This document shows, in pieces, positions 9,714 through 19,810 of a stretch of 64,000 nt of DNA. The stretch comes from Eubacterium xylanophilum ATCC 35991. Lineage in GTDB: Bacteria; Bacillota; Clostridia; Lachnospirales; Lachnospiraceae. Positions within the stretch are counted from its first letter, which is position 1; the number at the start of each line of letters is the position of its first letter. Both the position numbers and the translations under genes were made by a program. The notes below the pieces were generated by a model that worked only from the letters and a program-made list of their open reading frames with translations, was not told the origin of the DNA and ran no database searches. Where the stretch lies: NCBI RefSeq assembly GCF_000518685.1, contig NZ_JAEB01000010.1, forward strand, positions 56,730 to 120,729, read 5' to 3'.

Positions 9714-11024
9714 ATGGATAATGTTATTGATAGATCAAATGGTTTTATCAGGGATGAGTTGACGGGGTTTTATGACTTGGACTCATTCAAGCTAGTGATG
9801 AAGGAACATCTTGATAAAATTGAGGGTGTGGAAACAGCGGCGATTGTATCGACTGACATTGCACATTTCGAGAGAGTTAATAATTTATATACTCGAAAAG
9901 CAGCTAATAAATTACTGAGATTACTCGCCAAAGAGTTATTTCAGAACAACTTCAACGGTATTTGTTATGGTAGAAGCGTTGCGGACCATTTTCTCATATT
10001 GGTGGAAGATGGACGCCGGGATATACTGGAGAAGAGACTTCAGATGTTCTGCGATGGATTCAATTATATGATTAGAGATAGATATCCGGACGCGGCACCG
10101 AGGCTTGGAGTTGGAGTATATATAATCGAGGACGTTGAAGAGTGTTGCAACGAAATCGTAGAAAAAGTTAATAGCGCAAGAAAGAAACTTAGGTATGTCA
10201 AACAAAGCAATGTGGCTTTTTATGATGAGAAGAGATTTAAGAAGGCGATGCACGATCGAGAGATAGAAAAGCATATGGTGTATGCCCTAACTCATGACGA
10301 GTTTAAAGTCTATTTGCAACCGAAGTTTAGAATTGAAGATAAGAAGCTTGTTGGAGCTGAGGCCTTGGCAAGATGGGTTCCGGATGACGGTGACATGATA
10401 TATCCGGATGAATTTATTCCGCTGTTCGAGGAGAATGGGATGATTCAGCAGATGGATTTTTATGTTCTGGACAAGGTATGTAAGATGATACATAACCGGT
10501 TGGGAAGTAAGAAGGCATGTATTCCGATATCGGTTAATCAATCTCGAGTTCTCTTGAAAAGTGAGACATATATCGATGATATAAGTTCGGTGATTAAGCA
10601 CTATGAGATTCCGTCGGAATTTATAGAACTGGAGCTCACAGAGAGAATTTTTGAGGATGCGCCGGAGGAGATATCCTCAATTATGTGGGATGTCAAGAAG
10701 CTTGGAATCCACTGGTCGATAGATGATTTTGGATCGGGGTATTCTTCCCTGAATTTGTTTAAGTCATTACCGGTTGATGTGATTAAGCTAGACAAAGGTT
10801 TTTTGGATGAAGCCCAGATATCCAGGACGAGTAAGGTCATTATTCGAAAGACAGTTGAGCTGTCCAGAGAGCTTGACAAGAAAGTTGTATGTGAGGGCGT
10901 TGAGACTGAAGAACAAGCAGATTATCTCAAGGGAATTAATTGTGATATGGCGCAGGGATACTTTTATGCAAGGCCTATGCCTATGGAGCAATTTGAACGT
11001 TTGCTGGATATTTCAGCGAGTTAG
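9714..11024 (+). CDS. c-di-GMP phosphodiesterase, degenerate GGDEF plus EAL
   Basis: Probably hydrolyses the second messenger c-di-GMP. The N-terminal GGDEF fold (about residues 10-170) has GRSVADHF in place of GGDEF, so it should not make c-di-GMP. The EAL domain (about 185-430) keeps the catalytic set: E216 (EAL), N275, E310 (ELTE), D337-D338 (DDFGSGYSS), the Lys of IKLD, the Glu of CEGVE, and GYFYARPM near the end. There is no membrane segment, so it is cytoplasmic. GAGGAG lies 14 bases before the chosen ATG. It may control the PgaCD-like synthase and the riboswitch gene in this window. Confidence 0.9.
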   Translation: MDNVIDRSNGFIRDELTGFYDLDSFKLVMKEHLDKIEGVETAAIVSTDIAHFERVNNLYTRKAANKLLRLLAKELFQNNFNGICYGRSVADHFLILVEDGRRDILEKRLQMFCDGFNYMIRDRYPDAAPRLGVGVYIIEDVEECCNEIVEKVNSARKKLRYVKQSNVAFYDEKRFKKAMHDREIEKHMVYALTHDEFKVYLQPKFRIEDKKLVGAEALARWVPDDGDMIYPDEFIPLFEENGMIQQMDFYVLDKVCKMIHNRLGSKKACIPISVNQSRVLLKSETYIDDISSVIKHYEIPSEFIELELTERIFEDAPEEISSIMWDVKKLGIHWSIDDFGSGYSSLNLFKSLPVDVIKLDKGFLDEAQISRTSKVIIRKTVELSRELDKKVVCEGVETEEQADYLKGINCDMAQGYFYARPMPMEQFERLLDISAS

Positions 11025-11088
11025 ATTACGAAATTCATGTGAGTGATAGCTCATTTGATAATATAAATATTTTAGGAGGTTTATAGTA

Positions 11089-11748
11089 ATGAAATTTTTT
11101 GTTGACACAGGTAAAATCGAGGACATCAAGAAAGCCAACGATATGGGTGTGATTTGTGGGGTAACAACTAACCCATCACTTATCGCTAAAGAGGGCGGTA
11201 AGAGCCAGGAGGAGATTCTTAAGGAAATCGCAGCAATCGTTGATGGTCCTATCAGTGGTGAAGTTAAGGCAACTACAGTCGACGCTGAGGGAATGATAGC
11301 TGAAGGTCGTGAGATCGCAGCATTGCATCCAAACATGGTTGTTAAAATTCCTATGACTATAGATGGTTTGAAGGCTACTAAGGTACTCGCTTCAGAGGGT
11401 ATCAAGGTAAATGTAACTCTTATCTTTACTGCAAATCAGGCATTGCTTGCAGCAAAGGCAGGAGCAGCATATGTATCACCATTCCTTGGAAGACTTGATG
11501 ATATATCACAGCCAGGAATTGACCTCATTGAGACAATCGCGGCTATATTCGACAATTATCCTGAAATCAACACGGAGATTATTGCTGCCAGTGTTCGTAA
11601 TCCAATTCATGTTACAGATTGTGCATTGGCTGGAGCGGACATCGCTACAGTACCATATGGCGTAATTGAGCAGATGACTAAGCATCCGCTTACTGATCAG
11701 GGAATTGCAAAGTTCCAGGCAGACTACATCAAAGTATTTGGTGAATAA
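11089..11748 (+). CDS. tal: Transaldolase / fructose-6-phosphate aldolase family protein
   Basis: 219 aa, matching the short TalC/FSA/MipB subfamily. The Schiff-base lysine is K86 in VVKIPM. The start [10 protein letters not shown] and the block [11 protein letters not shown] are diagnostic. AGGAGG precedes the ATG. It lies 26 bp before the split transketolase genes. That context supports a transaldolase role in the non-oxidative pentose phosphate pathway rather than a pure F6P aldolase role, though sequence alone cannot separate these. Confidence 0.93.
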   Translation: MKFFVDTGKIEDIKKANDMGVICGVTTNPSLIAKEGGKSQEEILKEIAAIVDGPISGEVKATTVDAEGMIAEGREIAALHPNMVVKIPMTIDGLKATKVLASEGIKVNVTLIFTANQALLAAKAGAAYVSPFLGRLDDISQPGIDLIETIAAIFDNYPEINTEIIAASVRNPIHVTDCALAGADIATVPYGVIEQMTKHPLTDQGIAKFQADYIKVFGE

Positions 11749-11774
11749 AATCATAATTAAGGAGAAGCTATATA

Positions 11775-12602
11775 ATGAATACGTTAGAACTTAAGAAAAC
11801 AGCTAACGAAGTTCGCAAAGGTATTGTAACAGCTGTTCACAGTGCAAAGTCTGGACATCCGGGCGGATCACTTTCAGCTGCAGATATTTATACATATCTT
11901 TTCTTCGAAGAGCTTAATATTGATCCATCTAATCCGGATAAGGCAGATCGTGACCGTTTTGTATTGAGTAAGGGACATACGGCACCGGGATATTATTCTG
12001 CACTTGCCCACAGAGGGTTCTTTCCGGTAGAGGATTTGAAGACACTTAGACACACAGGATCGTATCTTCAGGGACATCCTGATAAGAAGCATATTCCAGG
12101 TGTTGATATGTCAAGTGGATCTTTGGGACAGGGAATTTCAGCTGCAGTAGGTATGGCATTATCTGCTAAGATGAGCGGAGATGACTACCGCGTTTATACA
12201 TTGCTTGGTGACGGAGAAATCCAGGAAGGCCAGGTTTGGGAGGCAGCTATGTTCGCTGGACATAGAAAGCTCGACAACTTTGTTGCAATAGTAGATAATA
12301 ATGGTTTGCAGATAGATGGAAATATTGATGATGTATGCTCACCATATCCAATTGATGAGAAGTTTAAGGCGTTCAATTTCCATGTGATTAACGTAGATGC
12401 ACATGATTTTGATGATCTTAAGAAGGCTTTTGACGAGGCAAGAGCTACAAAGGGTAAACCTACAGCAATTATTGCTAAGAGTATCAAAGGTAAAGGAGTT
12501 TCCTTTATGGAAAATCAGGCTAGTTGGCATGGAACAGCTCCAAATGACGAGCAGTATGCACAGGCCATGGAAGAGTTGGAGAAAGTAGGTGAATCCCTGT
12601 GA
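11775..12602 (+). CDS. tktA: Transketolase, N-terminal (TPP-binding) subunit
   Basis: 275 aa, corresponding to the first third of full-length transketolase. The thiamine diphosphate motif runs from GDGEIQEGQVWEA to VDNNGLQ (GDG...NN). SGHPGGSLS near the N-terminus is also typical. With the next gene it forms the two-polypeptide transketolase common in clostridia and archaea. AAGGAGAAG precedes the ATG. The stop TGA overlaps the GTG start of the partner, implying coupled translation and equal subunit supply. Confidence 0.95.
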   Translation: MNTLELKKTANEVRKGIVTAVHSAKSGHPGGSLSAADIYTYLFFEELNIDPSNPDKADRDRFVLSKGHTAPGYYSALAHRGFFPVEDLKTLRHTGSYLQGHPDKKHIPGVDMSSGSLGQGISAAVGMALSAKMSGDDYRVYTLLGDGEIQEGQVWEAAMFAGHRKLDNFVAIVDNNGLQIDGNIDDVCSPYPIDEKFKAFNFHVINVDAHDFDDLKKAFDEARATKGKPTAIIAKSIKGKGVSFMENQASWHGTAPNDEQYAQAMEELEKVGESL

Positions 12603-13537
12603 GTGATGTAAAGAAAATTGCTACTCGTGAGAGCTATGGTAATGCACTTGCAGAGTTAGGCGCAGAATTTGATAATCTCGTTGTTTTGGATGCAGACTTA
12701 GCAGCTGCAACTAAGACAGGAATATTTAAGAAGGCTTTTCCGGATCGTCATATCGATTGTGGAATCGCTGAGTGCAACATGATGGGAATTGCAGCTGGAC
12801 TTGCTACAACAGGTAAAGTTCCATTTGCTAGTTCATTTGCCATGTTTGCAGCAGGACGTGCATTTGAGCAGGTTAGAAACTCAATTGCATATCCGCAGTT
12901 AAATGTCAAGATTGGTGCTACACATGCCGGAATCTCAGTAGGAGAGGACGGAGCAACGCATCAGTGTAACGAGGACATTGCTTTGATGAGAAGTATTCCA
13001 GGAATGGTTGTTATCAATCCAAGTGATGATGTAGAGGCAAAGGCGGCTGTCCGTGCAGCTTATGAACACAAAGGGCCGGTATACCTTCGCTTTGGAAGAT
13101 TGGCAGTTCCTGTGATTAATGATAATTCAGATTATAAATTTGAATTAGGAAAGGGCGTTGTGCTTAGAGAAGGCAAGGATGTAACAATCATTGCGACAGG
13201 ACTTCCTGTATCAGAGTGTATCGCCGCAGCAGATAAGCTGGCTGAGGATGGTATTGATGCTAAGGTCATCAACATCCACACAATCAAACCTCTAGATGAG
13301 GAGCTTGTTATCGCAGCAGCCAAGGAGACTGGTAAGATTGTTACAGTTGAAGAGCACTCCGTGATTGGAGGACTCGGTAGTGCTGTATGTGATGTGCTCT
13401 CTGAGAAGTGCCCAACAAAGGTAATGAAGATCGGAATTAATGATGTATTTGGAGAGTCGGGACCAGCAGTAGAGTTGGTTAAGAAGTACGGTTTAGATGC
13501 AGATAGCATTTACACAAAGGTAAAGGAGTTTGTGTAA
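12599..13537 (+). CDS. tktB: Transketolase, C-terminal (PYR plus C domain) subunit
   Basis: 312 aa. It carries the pyrimidine-binding domain with the cofactor-activating Glu in CGIAECNMMGIAAG, followed by the C-terminal domain (GKIVTVEEHSVIGGLGSAV). Translation starts at GTG within a GTGA overlap with the N-terminal subunit gene. The pair with transaldolase forms a three-gene pentose phosphate operon that ends at the terminator near 13616. Confidence 0.95.
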   Translation: MSDVKKIATRESYGNALAELGAEFDNLVVLDADLAAATKTGIFKKAFPDRHIDCGIAECNMMGIAAGLATTGKVPFASSFAMFAAGRAFEQVRNSIAYPQLNVKIGATHAGISVGEDGATHQCNEDIALMRSIPGMVVINPSDDVEAKAAVRAAYEHKGPVYLRFGRLAVPVINDNSDYKFELGKGVVLREGKDVTIIATGLPVSECIAAADKLAEDGIDAKVINIHTIKPLDEELVIAAAKETGKIVTVEEHSVIGGLGSAVCDVLSEKCPTKVMKIGINDVFGESGPAVELVKKYGLDADSIYTKVKEFV

Positions 13538-13615
13538 GATGTTAGTTATGGGATGCGTTATATCTTGGGGTTAATGGATATAATGCATAAGCGAAAATTG
13601 AATAAAATTTAGTAC

Positions 13616-13668
13616 AAGGGGTTGGCCCGCTAATCATGTTCTTAGTGGGCAGCCCTTTGTGTTTGTAT
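13616..13668 (+). terminator. Terminator after the transketolase operon
   Basis: AAGGG outer and GCCCGCTAA inner arms pair with TTAGTGGGC and CCCTTT, with a short TCATGTTC loop and a T-rich tail. Confidence 0.85.
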
Positions 13669-13736
13669 TTATTAGATAAAAGAAAGAATAATCACTAACC
13701 ACCGTGTGTGGAAAACAATACTGGAGGCAGAGTAAG

Positions 13737-15041
13737 ATGGCTGACCAAAATGTTAAAACAAGATATAAGTGCAAGAAATTTCCTAGAGAAAAGGATATAA
13801 TTGTGGAGGTTCCCGGTTCTAAGAGTATAACTAATAGAGCGCTTTTGATGGGTGCTCTTGCCGATGGAAAATCTACTATAAAGGGAGTTCTTTTTAGTGA
13901 TGACTCTAGAGTGTTTATGAGTGCCTTGATGGAGATTGGCTATATTGTAGAAATTGATGAAGATAACCATACTGTGACAATTGAGGGAAAACCAACAAGA
14001 TCATCAGAGGAAGTAAATGTATATGTTGGAAGTGCAGGAACTGCAGCTAGATTCATAACGGCACTTCTTGCTTTTTCCGGAAATGCATATTATGTAGAGT
14101 CATCTGAGCAGATGAGAAAGCGCCCAATGAAGGCTTTGCTTTTAGCTTTGGAGGATATGGGTGTTGAGTTTGTATATGAGAAGAATGAATATGAATTTCC
14201 ATTTCATATACGACCATTTAGGGCAGACAAAGAGAGTTATGAAGTGGATCTTAACATAGATGCGAGCAGTCAGTTTCTCAGTGCAATGCTTTTATCTGCG
14301 CCTGTATTAAATGCTGATTTGACAATTAGGCTCACGGGAGAAAGAGATGCAAAGTCTTATGTCTACATCTCCACCAAGATGATGAAGGAGTTTGGGGCCG
14401 AGGTTGAGCAGATAGATGAGAATACATATAGAGTAAGAAAAGGGCAAAGATACAGAGAGATGGTGTACCAGGTTGAGCCAGATGTATCGGCTGCATGTTA
14501 CTTTTATGCTTTAGCAGCAGTGACCGCCGGAAGGGCTGTCGTAAAGAATGTGCACTTTGACTCAACCCAGGGTGATATAAAGTTTGTGAATGTCCTTGAA
14601 AAGATGGGATGTGAGATAAGCGATGGAGAGCTTGGCATAGAGGTTAAGGGACCAGAGGGCAAGCTCAAAGGGCTTGATATAAGGATGAGCGATTTTTCCG
14701 ATCAGACCATGACTCTTGCAGCCATCGCCCCTTTTTCAGATGGTGTGATAAGTATTTCTGGTGTGGAGCATATAAGGCGTCAGGAGTCTGATCGAATCAA
14801 TGCCATTGTATCGGAGCTTAGACGACTGGGAATTAAGGTTGACGAAAGAGAAGATGGGATGGATATTTATCCGGGTGAGATAGTTCCAACTGAAGTCGAA
14901 ACATATGATGATCACAGAATGGCAATGGCATTTGCAGTTCTCGGGGTTGCCAGAGGAGATGTTGTCATACTTAATCCGGAATGTTGCTCAAAAACTTTTG
15001 AGAATTATTTTGAAATATTAGATTGTTTAATGAAGATATAA
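13737..15041 (+). CDS. aroA: 3-phosphoshikimate 1-carboxyvinyltransferase (EPSP synthase)
   Basis: Sixth step of the shikimate pathway: joins PEP to shikimate-3-phosphate. 434 aa. Substrate-binding motifs include GSKSITNRALLM, GSAGTAARFITA (the PEP-site loop), RQESDRI and DDHRMAMAFAV. ATG 13737 is used because GGAGGCAG lies eight bases upstream, so the upstream GTG is unlikely. The dehydroquinase-shikimate kinase fusion supplying earlier steps lies 7 kb downstream rather than in the same operon. Confidence 0.95.
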   Translation: MADQNVKTRYKCKKFPREKDIIVEVPGSKSITNRALLMGALADGKSTIKGVLFSDDSRVFMSALMEIGYIVEIDEDNHTVTIEGKPTRSSEEVNVYVGSAGTAARFITALLAFSGNAYYVESSEQMRKRPMKALLLALEDMGVEFVYEKNEYEFPFHIRPFRADKESYEVDLNIDASSQFLSAMLLSAPVLNADLTIRLTGERDAKSYVYISTKMMKEFGAEVEQIDENTYRVRKGQRYREMVYQVEPDVSAACYFYALAAVTAGRAVVKNVHFDSTQGDIKFVNVLEKMGCEISDGELGIEVKGPEGKLKGLDIRMSDFSDQTMTLAAIAPFSDGVISISGVEHIRRQESDRINAIVSELRRLGIKVDEREDGMDIYPGEIVPTEVETYDDHRMAMAFAVLGVARGDVVILNPECCSKTFENYFEILDCLMKI

Positions 15042-15060
15042 GTGGTACAATAATAAAAGG

Positions 15061-15096
15061 GTTCTTCCATATAATCATGATTTTATATTGAAGAAC
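15061..15096. other. Unassigned strong hairpin between aroA and argS
   Basis: GTTCTTC (15061-15067) pairs with GAAGAAC (15090-15096), and inner ATATAA pairs with TTATAT. There is no T-run downstream on the + strand. The opposite strand would have CCTTTTATTATT after the stem. The rest of 15097-15319 holds no gene that I recognise and no T-box specifier or T-box sequence, although argS follows. Confidence 0.6.
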
Positions 15097-15319
15097 GAGA
15101 TAAATGTTCCGGCGAATTTTGTGGATTAGACATGAAGAGTATTTTTTGTTCGACATGAGTAGAGCCGCGAAAAATGTAGGATAACTAAAAAAGTCTACCA
15201 TAGTAGAATTCAAACTCGTTGATTCAGATAAGTTGACTATGTGAGTCGATTTGGCGGAATATTTTAAAACAATACAAGAAATTAAATTATGTTTTAATAA
15301 AAACGAAAGGAAAATGTTT

Positions 15320-17095
15320 ATGTTAACAATTATTGAGAGTATTAAAAGTATTATGGAGGAGTCATTTGAAAAGGCCGGTTATGACAAAAAGTACGGCTTT
15401 GTGAGTGTGTCCAATAGACCGGACTTATGCCAGTATCAGTGTAATGGCGCTATGGCGGCGGCTAAGGAGTACAAGAAAGCTCCTATAGCGATTGCCAATG
15501 ATGTTCTTGAGGCTGTTGGTGACAATGAGGCTTTCAAGAGCATTGAGGCAGTTAATCCCGGATTTATTAATATAAATTTGAGCGAGAAATTTATTCTCAG
15601 TTTTATCAGTGAGATGTCAACAGAAGAGAAGTTTGGAATCAATCTTCCTAAGCAGGGAAAGAAGGTTGTTATTGATTATGGCGGACCAAATGTTGCCAAG
15701 TCTCTGCACGTTGGACACCTTCGTTCGGCAGTTATCGGCGAGAGTGTGAAGAGAATTCTCAGATATATGGGTGATGATATTGTTGGTGATGTTCACCTAG
15801 GCGATTGGGGGCTTCAGATAGGACTTGTTATCACTGAGCTCAGCAAGAGAAAACCGGATTTGCCATATTTTGATGACAATTTTGAGGGAGAATATCCTAA
15901 GGAAGCTCCGTTTACTATTGAGGAGCTATGTGAGATTTATCCATATGCCAGTGGATATTCTAAGGAGCACGAGGATTATCTTCTTGAGGCACAGGAAAAT
16001 ACGGCGAAGTTCCAGAACGGTGATCCGGGCTTCAAAGCAATCTGGAATCACATCTTGGATGTATCGATTGCCGACCTTAAAAAGAATTATGATAAGTTGA
16101 ATGTTGAATTTGACATTTGGAACAAAGAGAGTGATGTGCAGCCTTTGATTCCTAAGATGATTGATGATATGAAGAATAAGGGATTGCTCCATGAGAGCGA
16201 GGGTGCACTTGTTGTAGATGTTGCAGAGGAAAGTGACAAGAAGGAAATACCACCTTGTATTGTGGTTAAATCAAATGGTGCCACTCTTTATGCAACGACT
16301 GATCTTGCCACAATCGTCGATAGAAAGCAGCAGTTTAATCCTGATGAAATTATTTACGTTGTGGACAAGAGGCAGTCCATGTACTTTACTCAGGTATTCA
16401 GAACTGCTAAGAAGTCTGGTCTTGTTGACGAGGACACAAACCTAGTATTTATCGGATTTGGAACTATGAATGGCAAGGATGGAAAGCCATTTAAGACCAG
16501 AGATGGTGGAGTTCTTAGACTTCAGGATTTGCGCGAAGATGTAACTGCTGAGGTTCTTGCAAAGATTAAGGAAAACCGTGATTACTCAGATGAAGAGGGG
16601 ACACAGATTGCAGAGAAAGTTGGAGTTGCTGCCATCAAGTATGGAGATTTGTCCAATCAGGCTTCAAAGGATTATATCTTTGACATCAGCAGATTTACAT
16701 CTTTTGAGGGAAATACCGGACCATATATTCTCTATACAATCGTTCGTATCAAGTCTCTTCTTGCTAAGTATCAGGAAGAGGGCGGTATTGTGGATGAGAA
16801 GAATACTACCGCACTATTACCTGCTGATAGTGACAGCGAGATAAAGTTGCAGCTATCGCTCCTCAAGTTTGGTGAGGTAATGCAGTCAGCATATGAGGAG
16901 AAGGCACCTCACAAAATTTGCCAGTTTATATATGAGTTAAGCGACAGTTTCAATCATTTCTATCATGAGAACAAGATTCTTGGAAATGATGATGAGAATA
17001 GAAAAAAATCATATATTCAGCTCTTGATTCTTGTTAAGAGAGTTTTGGAGCAGTGTATTGATTTGCTTGGATTTGATGCACCTGAAAGGATGTGA
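15320..17095 (+). CDS. argS: Arginyl-tRNA synthetase
   Basis: Class I enzyme charging tRNA-Arg, 591 aa from the preferred start. HIGH motif HVGH is at residues 130-133 after DYGGPNVAKSL. The KMSKS region is degenerate (MNGKDGKPFKTRDGG), as is normal for ArgRS. The N-terminal Add1-like domain and C-terminal helical anticodon-binding domain are present. GAAAGG at 15305-15310 is well spaced for ATG 15320 and too close for ATG 15314; a TTG at 15251 is less likely. The next gene begins four bases after the stop. Confidence 0.95.
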   Translation: MLTIIESIKSIMEESFEKAGYDKKYGFVSVSNRPDLCQYQCNGAMAAAKEYKKAPIAIANDVLEAVGDNEAFKSIEAVNPGFININLSEKFILSFISEMSTEEKFGINLPKQGKKVVIDYGGPNVAKSLHVGHLRSAVIGESVKRILRYMGDDIVGDVHLGDWGLQIGLVITELSKRKPDLPYFDDNFEGEYPKEAPFTIEELCEIYPYASGYSKEHEDYLLEAQENTAKFQNGDPGFKAIWNHILDVSIADLKKNYDKLNVEFDIWNKESDVQPLIPKMIDDMKNKGLLHESEGALVVDVAEESDKKEIPPCIVVKSNGATLYATTDLATIVDRKQQFNPDEIIYVVDKRQSMYFTQVFRTAKKSGLVDEDTNLVFIGFGTMNGKDGKPFKTRDGGVLRLQDLREDVTAEVLAKIKENRDYSDEEGTQIAEKVGVAAIKYGDLSNQASKDYIFDISRFTSFEGNTGPYILYTIVRIKSLLAKYQEEGGIVDEKNTTALLPADSDSEIKLQLSLLKFGEVMQSAYEEKAPHKICQFIYELSDSFNHFYHENKILGNDDENRKKSYIQLLILVKRVLEQCIDLLGFDAPERM

Positions 17096-17099
17096 TTGA

Positions 17100-18419
17100 A
17101 TGTTTGTGGGGCGTTCAGCGGAACTTTCCACTCTTGAGGAGAATTTTAATGGGAGTGGAATTCCTGTAGCAATCATTTACGGACGCGAGGGTATTGGCAA
17201 GACTGAGCTAGCGAAGCAGTTTATAAAGAACAAATCACATGTATACTACTTGTGTAGAGAACTATCGAAAGATGAGCAGATGTGTCATCTTGATAAGAAA
17301 ATCGATCAAGTGGACGCCAAGGTGCTCTCGGGTGAGAGAGTATGTTTTATTCTGGATGAAGTCTCTCTGTTGATAAGAGGTTATAAAGACTTTTTTGAGG
17401 AGTTTGAAAAGCGACTGAGAGGTCTGGCTTGGACAGGCAAAGTGATGATTCTACTAATGTCGTCTAGTACTGTTTGGGGACAGAGAGAGACGGATAGAGA
17501 TGAACTGGGTGACTTTGTTGACCTGGTGACATGTAAGATAAAGCTTGAGGAATTATCATTTTTGGAAATGGTAGAACTCTTTCCAGATGCTTCGACGGAA
17601 TCGATTATCTCAGCCTATAGTATTCTGGGTGGAGTTCCAGAGTATCTCAGATATTGGGATATGACTAAGGGTATTTCTGACAATATCAAGAAAATATTCC
17701 TAGTTTCAGGGGCACCACTTGTTAACGAGGTAGAACGATTTTTGAGAAAGTCTTTTAGAGAGTTGACATATTATAATACTATTCTCACGGCACTGGCAGA
17801 AGATGAATTAAAACTAAATTATATTTTTAAGAAGACTGGATTTAAAAGAGCCAAGATAAGTGTATATATTAATAATTTGATTCAACTTGGCATAGCTAGG
17901 AAGTATAAATCCTGGGAGCCTAAGGCCAAAGATGTGACTATGAAGGGAATATACGGAATCCAGGATCCCTTGCTTCATTTTTGGTACAAATTTATCTATC
18001 CACACTTGTCCCAGTTGGGATGGTATGATGCGGATGAGTTTTATGATGCATATGTCAAAGAAGGATTAGAGGAATATGTTAATATCACTTTTGAGAAAGT
18101 TGCCATGGAGTATATAAGCCTCATGAATAAGTATCATAAGCTTCCGGTGTCATATGATTCCTTCGGAACATTTTTCGGTAAGAAGAATAAAATTTCGATT
18201 ATAGGAAGCACCAAAAAGGAAGGTTTGCTTGTGGGAAGGGCTTTATGGCAAGATGGTAGATTTGACCTTGCGGACTTTAAAAAGTTAAAAGAAGATTGTA
18301 AAGAACTTAAGGAACCTGTTGAGCGCTATTATGTGTTTTGTAAGGGCGGTTTTTCTGAGGACGTTAAGAGGATAGCGGATTCAGAGAAACTGGAGATGGT
18401 GGATTTGGAGAGTTTATAG
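17100..18419 (+). CDS. AAA-type ATP-binding protein (DUF234-like)
   Basis: 439 aa. Walker A is GREGIGKT (residues 28-35) and a Walker B-like VCFILDEVSLL is near residue 88, in a STAND/archaeal-ATPase-type NTPase domain. A winged-helix-like segment follows (about residues 225-275), then a C-terminal region like DUF234 with a nuclease-like look (KFIYPHLSQLGWYDADEFYDAYV). Function is unknown for this family. It follows argS by four bases and precedes another ATPase, so it is part of that transcript. Confidence 0.8.
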   Translation: MFVGRSAELSTLEENFNGSGIPVAIIYGREGIGKTELAKQFIKNKSHVYYLCRELSKDEQMCHLDKKIDQVDAKVLSGERVCFILDEVSLLIRGYKDFFEEFEKRLRGLAWTGKVMILLMSSSTVWGQRETDRDELGDFVDLVTCKIKLEELSFLEMVELFPDASTESIISAYSILGGVPEYLRYWDMTKGISDNIKKIFLVSGAPLVNEVERFLRKSFRELTYYNTILTALAEDELKLNYIFKKTGFKRAKISVYINNLIQLGIARKYKSWEPKAKDVTMKGIYGIQDPLLHFWYKFIYPHLSQLGWYDADEFYDAYVKEGLEEYVNITFEKVAMEYISLMNKYHKLPVSYDSFGTFFGKKNKISIIGSTKKEGLLVGRALWQDGRFDLADFKKLKEDCKELKEPVERYYVFCKGGFSEDVKRIADSEKLEMVDLESL

Positions 18420-18432
18420 AACGGAGGTTGAC

Positions 18433-19776
18433 ATGTATAATTATATTAGCAATTTGATTATGTATAGAAATATTGATAAGGATAGTATCTTGGTGAAACT
18501 TGGGGATGTATTTCGTGAGATTGACCACTTGCAGAGCTTACCTGTCGGACAAGAGGCAGATGAGAAGAGAAGTGATATTATAAGAGAAATCAACAATCAA
18601 GTTTACCGACTTCTTGATATTTCTACAAAGTATGGATTTAATGAGAATCTGTGGAAGTGCTATATATCATATATACTTGCAACCAATGAGAATCCATTCA
18701 GTGTTATCAGTGAAAAAGTGGGTCTTGCGGAGAATATTGAGGAGGCAAGTGCGTTAAGTATTGTTCGTCAGGATATGCAGAATTTTTATGAGATATTTAA
18801 CTATGATTTTTCCAAGATAAATGTTCCGCTGGGCATGAATCCCTTTGATATTCTTACATCGTATAAATCTATTGCAAAGTCAGAGCATACATATAACAAG
18901 AGTGTGAGTGAAAAGGTCTATGAACTATATAGAGCACTTGATGGCGCAAGTGATGGAGAGAAGTTTTTTGAAATCATCGGAACATTTTACCAAAAATACG
19001 GCGTTGGAAGTATGGGATTAAATAAGGCTTTTAGAGTGAAGCATGATGAAATGGGACAGTGTTACTTGTCACCGATTACTCATACAAGTGATGTGGTTTT
19101 TGATGATCTGGTTGGTTATGAGATGCAAAAAGAGATGTTGATTGCCAATACGCAAGCTTTTGTGGATGGAAAGCGCGCCAATAATTGTCTTTTGTTTGGA
19201 GACAGTGGTACGGGAAAATCCACTTGTATCAAAGCGCTTTTGAACAAGTTTTATCCTGATGGATTAAGACTTATAGAAGTATATAAGCACCAATTTCAGG
19301 ATTTATCGAGAATTATCGAGATTGTCAAGAATAGGAATTATAAGTTTATCATATATATGGATGATTTGTCATTTGAGGAGTTCGAAATTGAGTACAAGTA
19401 TTTGAAGGCTATTATCGAGGGTGGACTGGAGATTAAGCCGGATAATGTGCTTATATATGCCACATCCAACAGACGTCATCTGATTAGAGAGACATGGAGC
19501 GACAGGTCAGATATGAGCGCTGATGAGTTGCATCGATCTGATACCATGCAAGAGAAGCTTTCGCTGGTGGCCAGGTTCGGAATTAGCATCAATTTCTCAA
19601 AGCCTATGAAGAAGGAGTTTGAGAATATTGTTCTGGAGTTGGCGAAGAAAAATCCGGATATTCACATGGACGAGAAGGAGCTTTTGTTAAAGGCAAATGC
19701 TTGGAGCCTACGAAACGGTGGATACTCTGGACGAGTTGCGGAGCAGTTTATAATTAGTATAAGTTCGAAGGAGTAA
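18433..19776 (+). CDS. AAA ATPase of the DUF815 family
   Basis: 447 aa. The C-terminal half is a DUF815 ATPase: Walker A GDSGTGKS (residues 256-263), Walker B FIIYMDDLSF, and a sensor region YATSNRRHLIRETW. The N-terminal 200 residues are alpha-helical and specific to clostridial relatives. The precise role is unknown. ACGGAGG lies before the ATG. It is co-directional and closely spaced with the ATPase before it and the YqeG gene after it. Confidence 0.88.
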   Translation: MYNYISNLIMYRNIDKDSILVKLGDVFREIDHLQSLPVGQEADEKRSDIIREINNQVYRLLDISTKYGFNENLWKCYISYILATNENPFSVISEKVGLAENIEEASALSIVRQDMQNFYEIFNYDFSKINVPLGMNPFDILTSYKSIAKSEHTYNKSVSEKVYELYRALDGASDGEKFFEIIGTFYQKYGVGSMGLNKAFRVKHDEMGQCYLSPITHTSDVVFDDLVGYEMQKEMLIANTQAFVDGKRANNCLLFGDSGTGKSTCIKALLNKFYPDGLRLIEVYKHQFQDLSRIIEIVKNRNYKFIIYMDDLSFEEFEIEYKYLKAIIEGGLEIKPDNVLIYATSNRRHLIRETWSDRSDMSADELHRSDTMQEKLSLVARFGISINFSKPMKKEFENIVLELAKKNPDIHMDEKELLLKANAWSLRNGGYSGRVAEQFIISISSKE

Positions 19777-19810
19777 CTAAGGGGACGAAGAAGCGGAAGG
19801 TTGTGTAAAT

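Noticed and set aside
15097..15319. T-box leader for argS
   Set aside because: No AGGGTGGTACCGCG-like T-box sequence or specifier stem was found.
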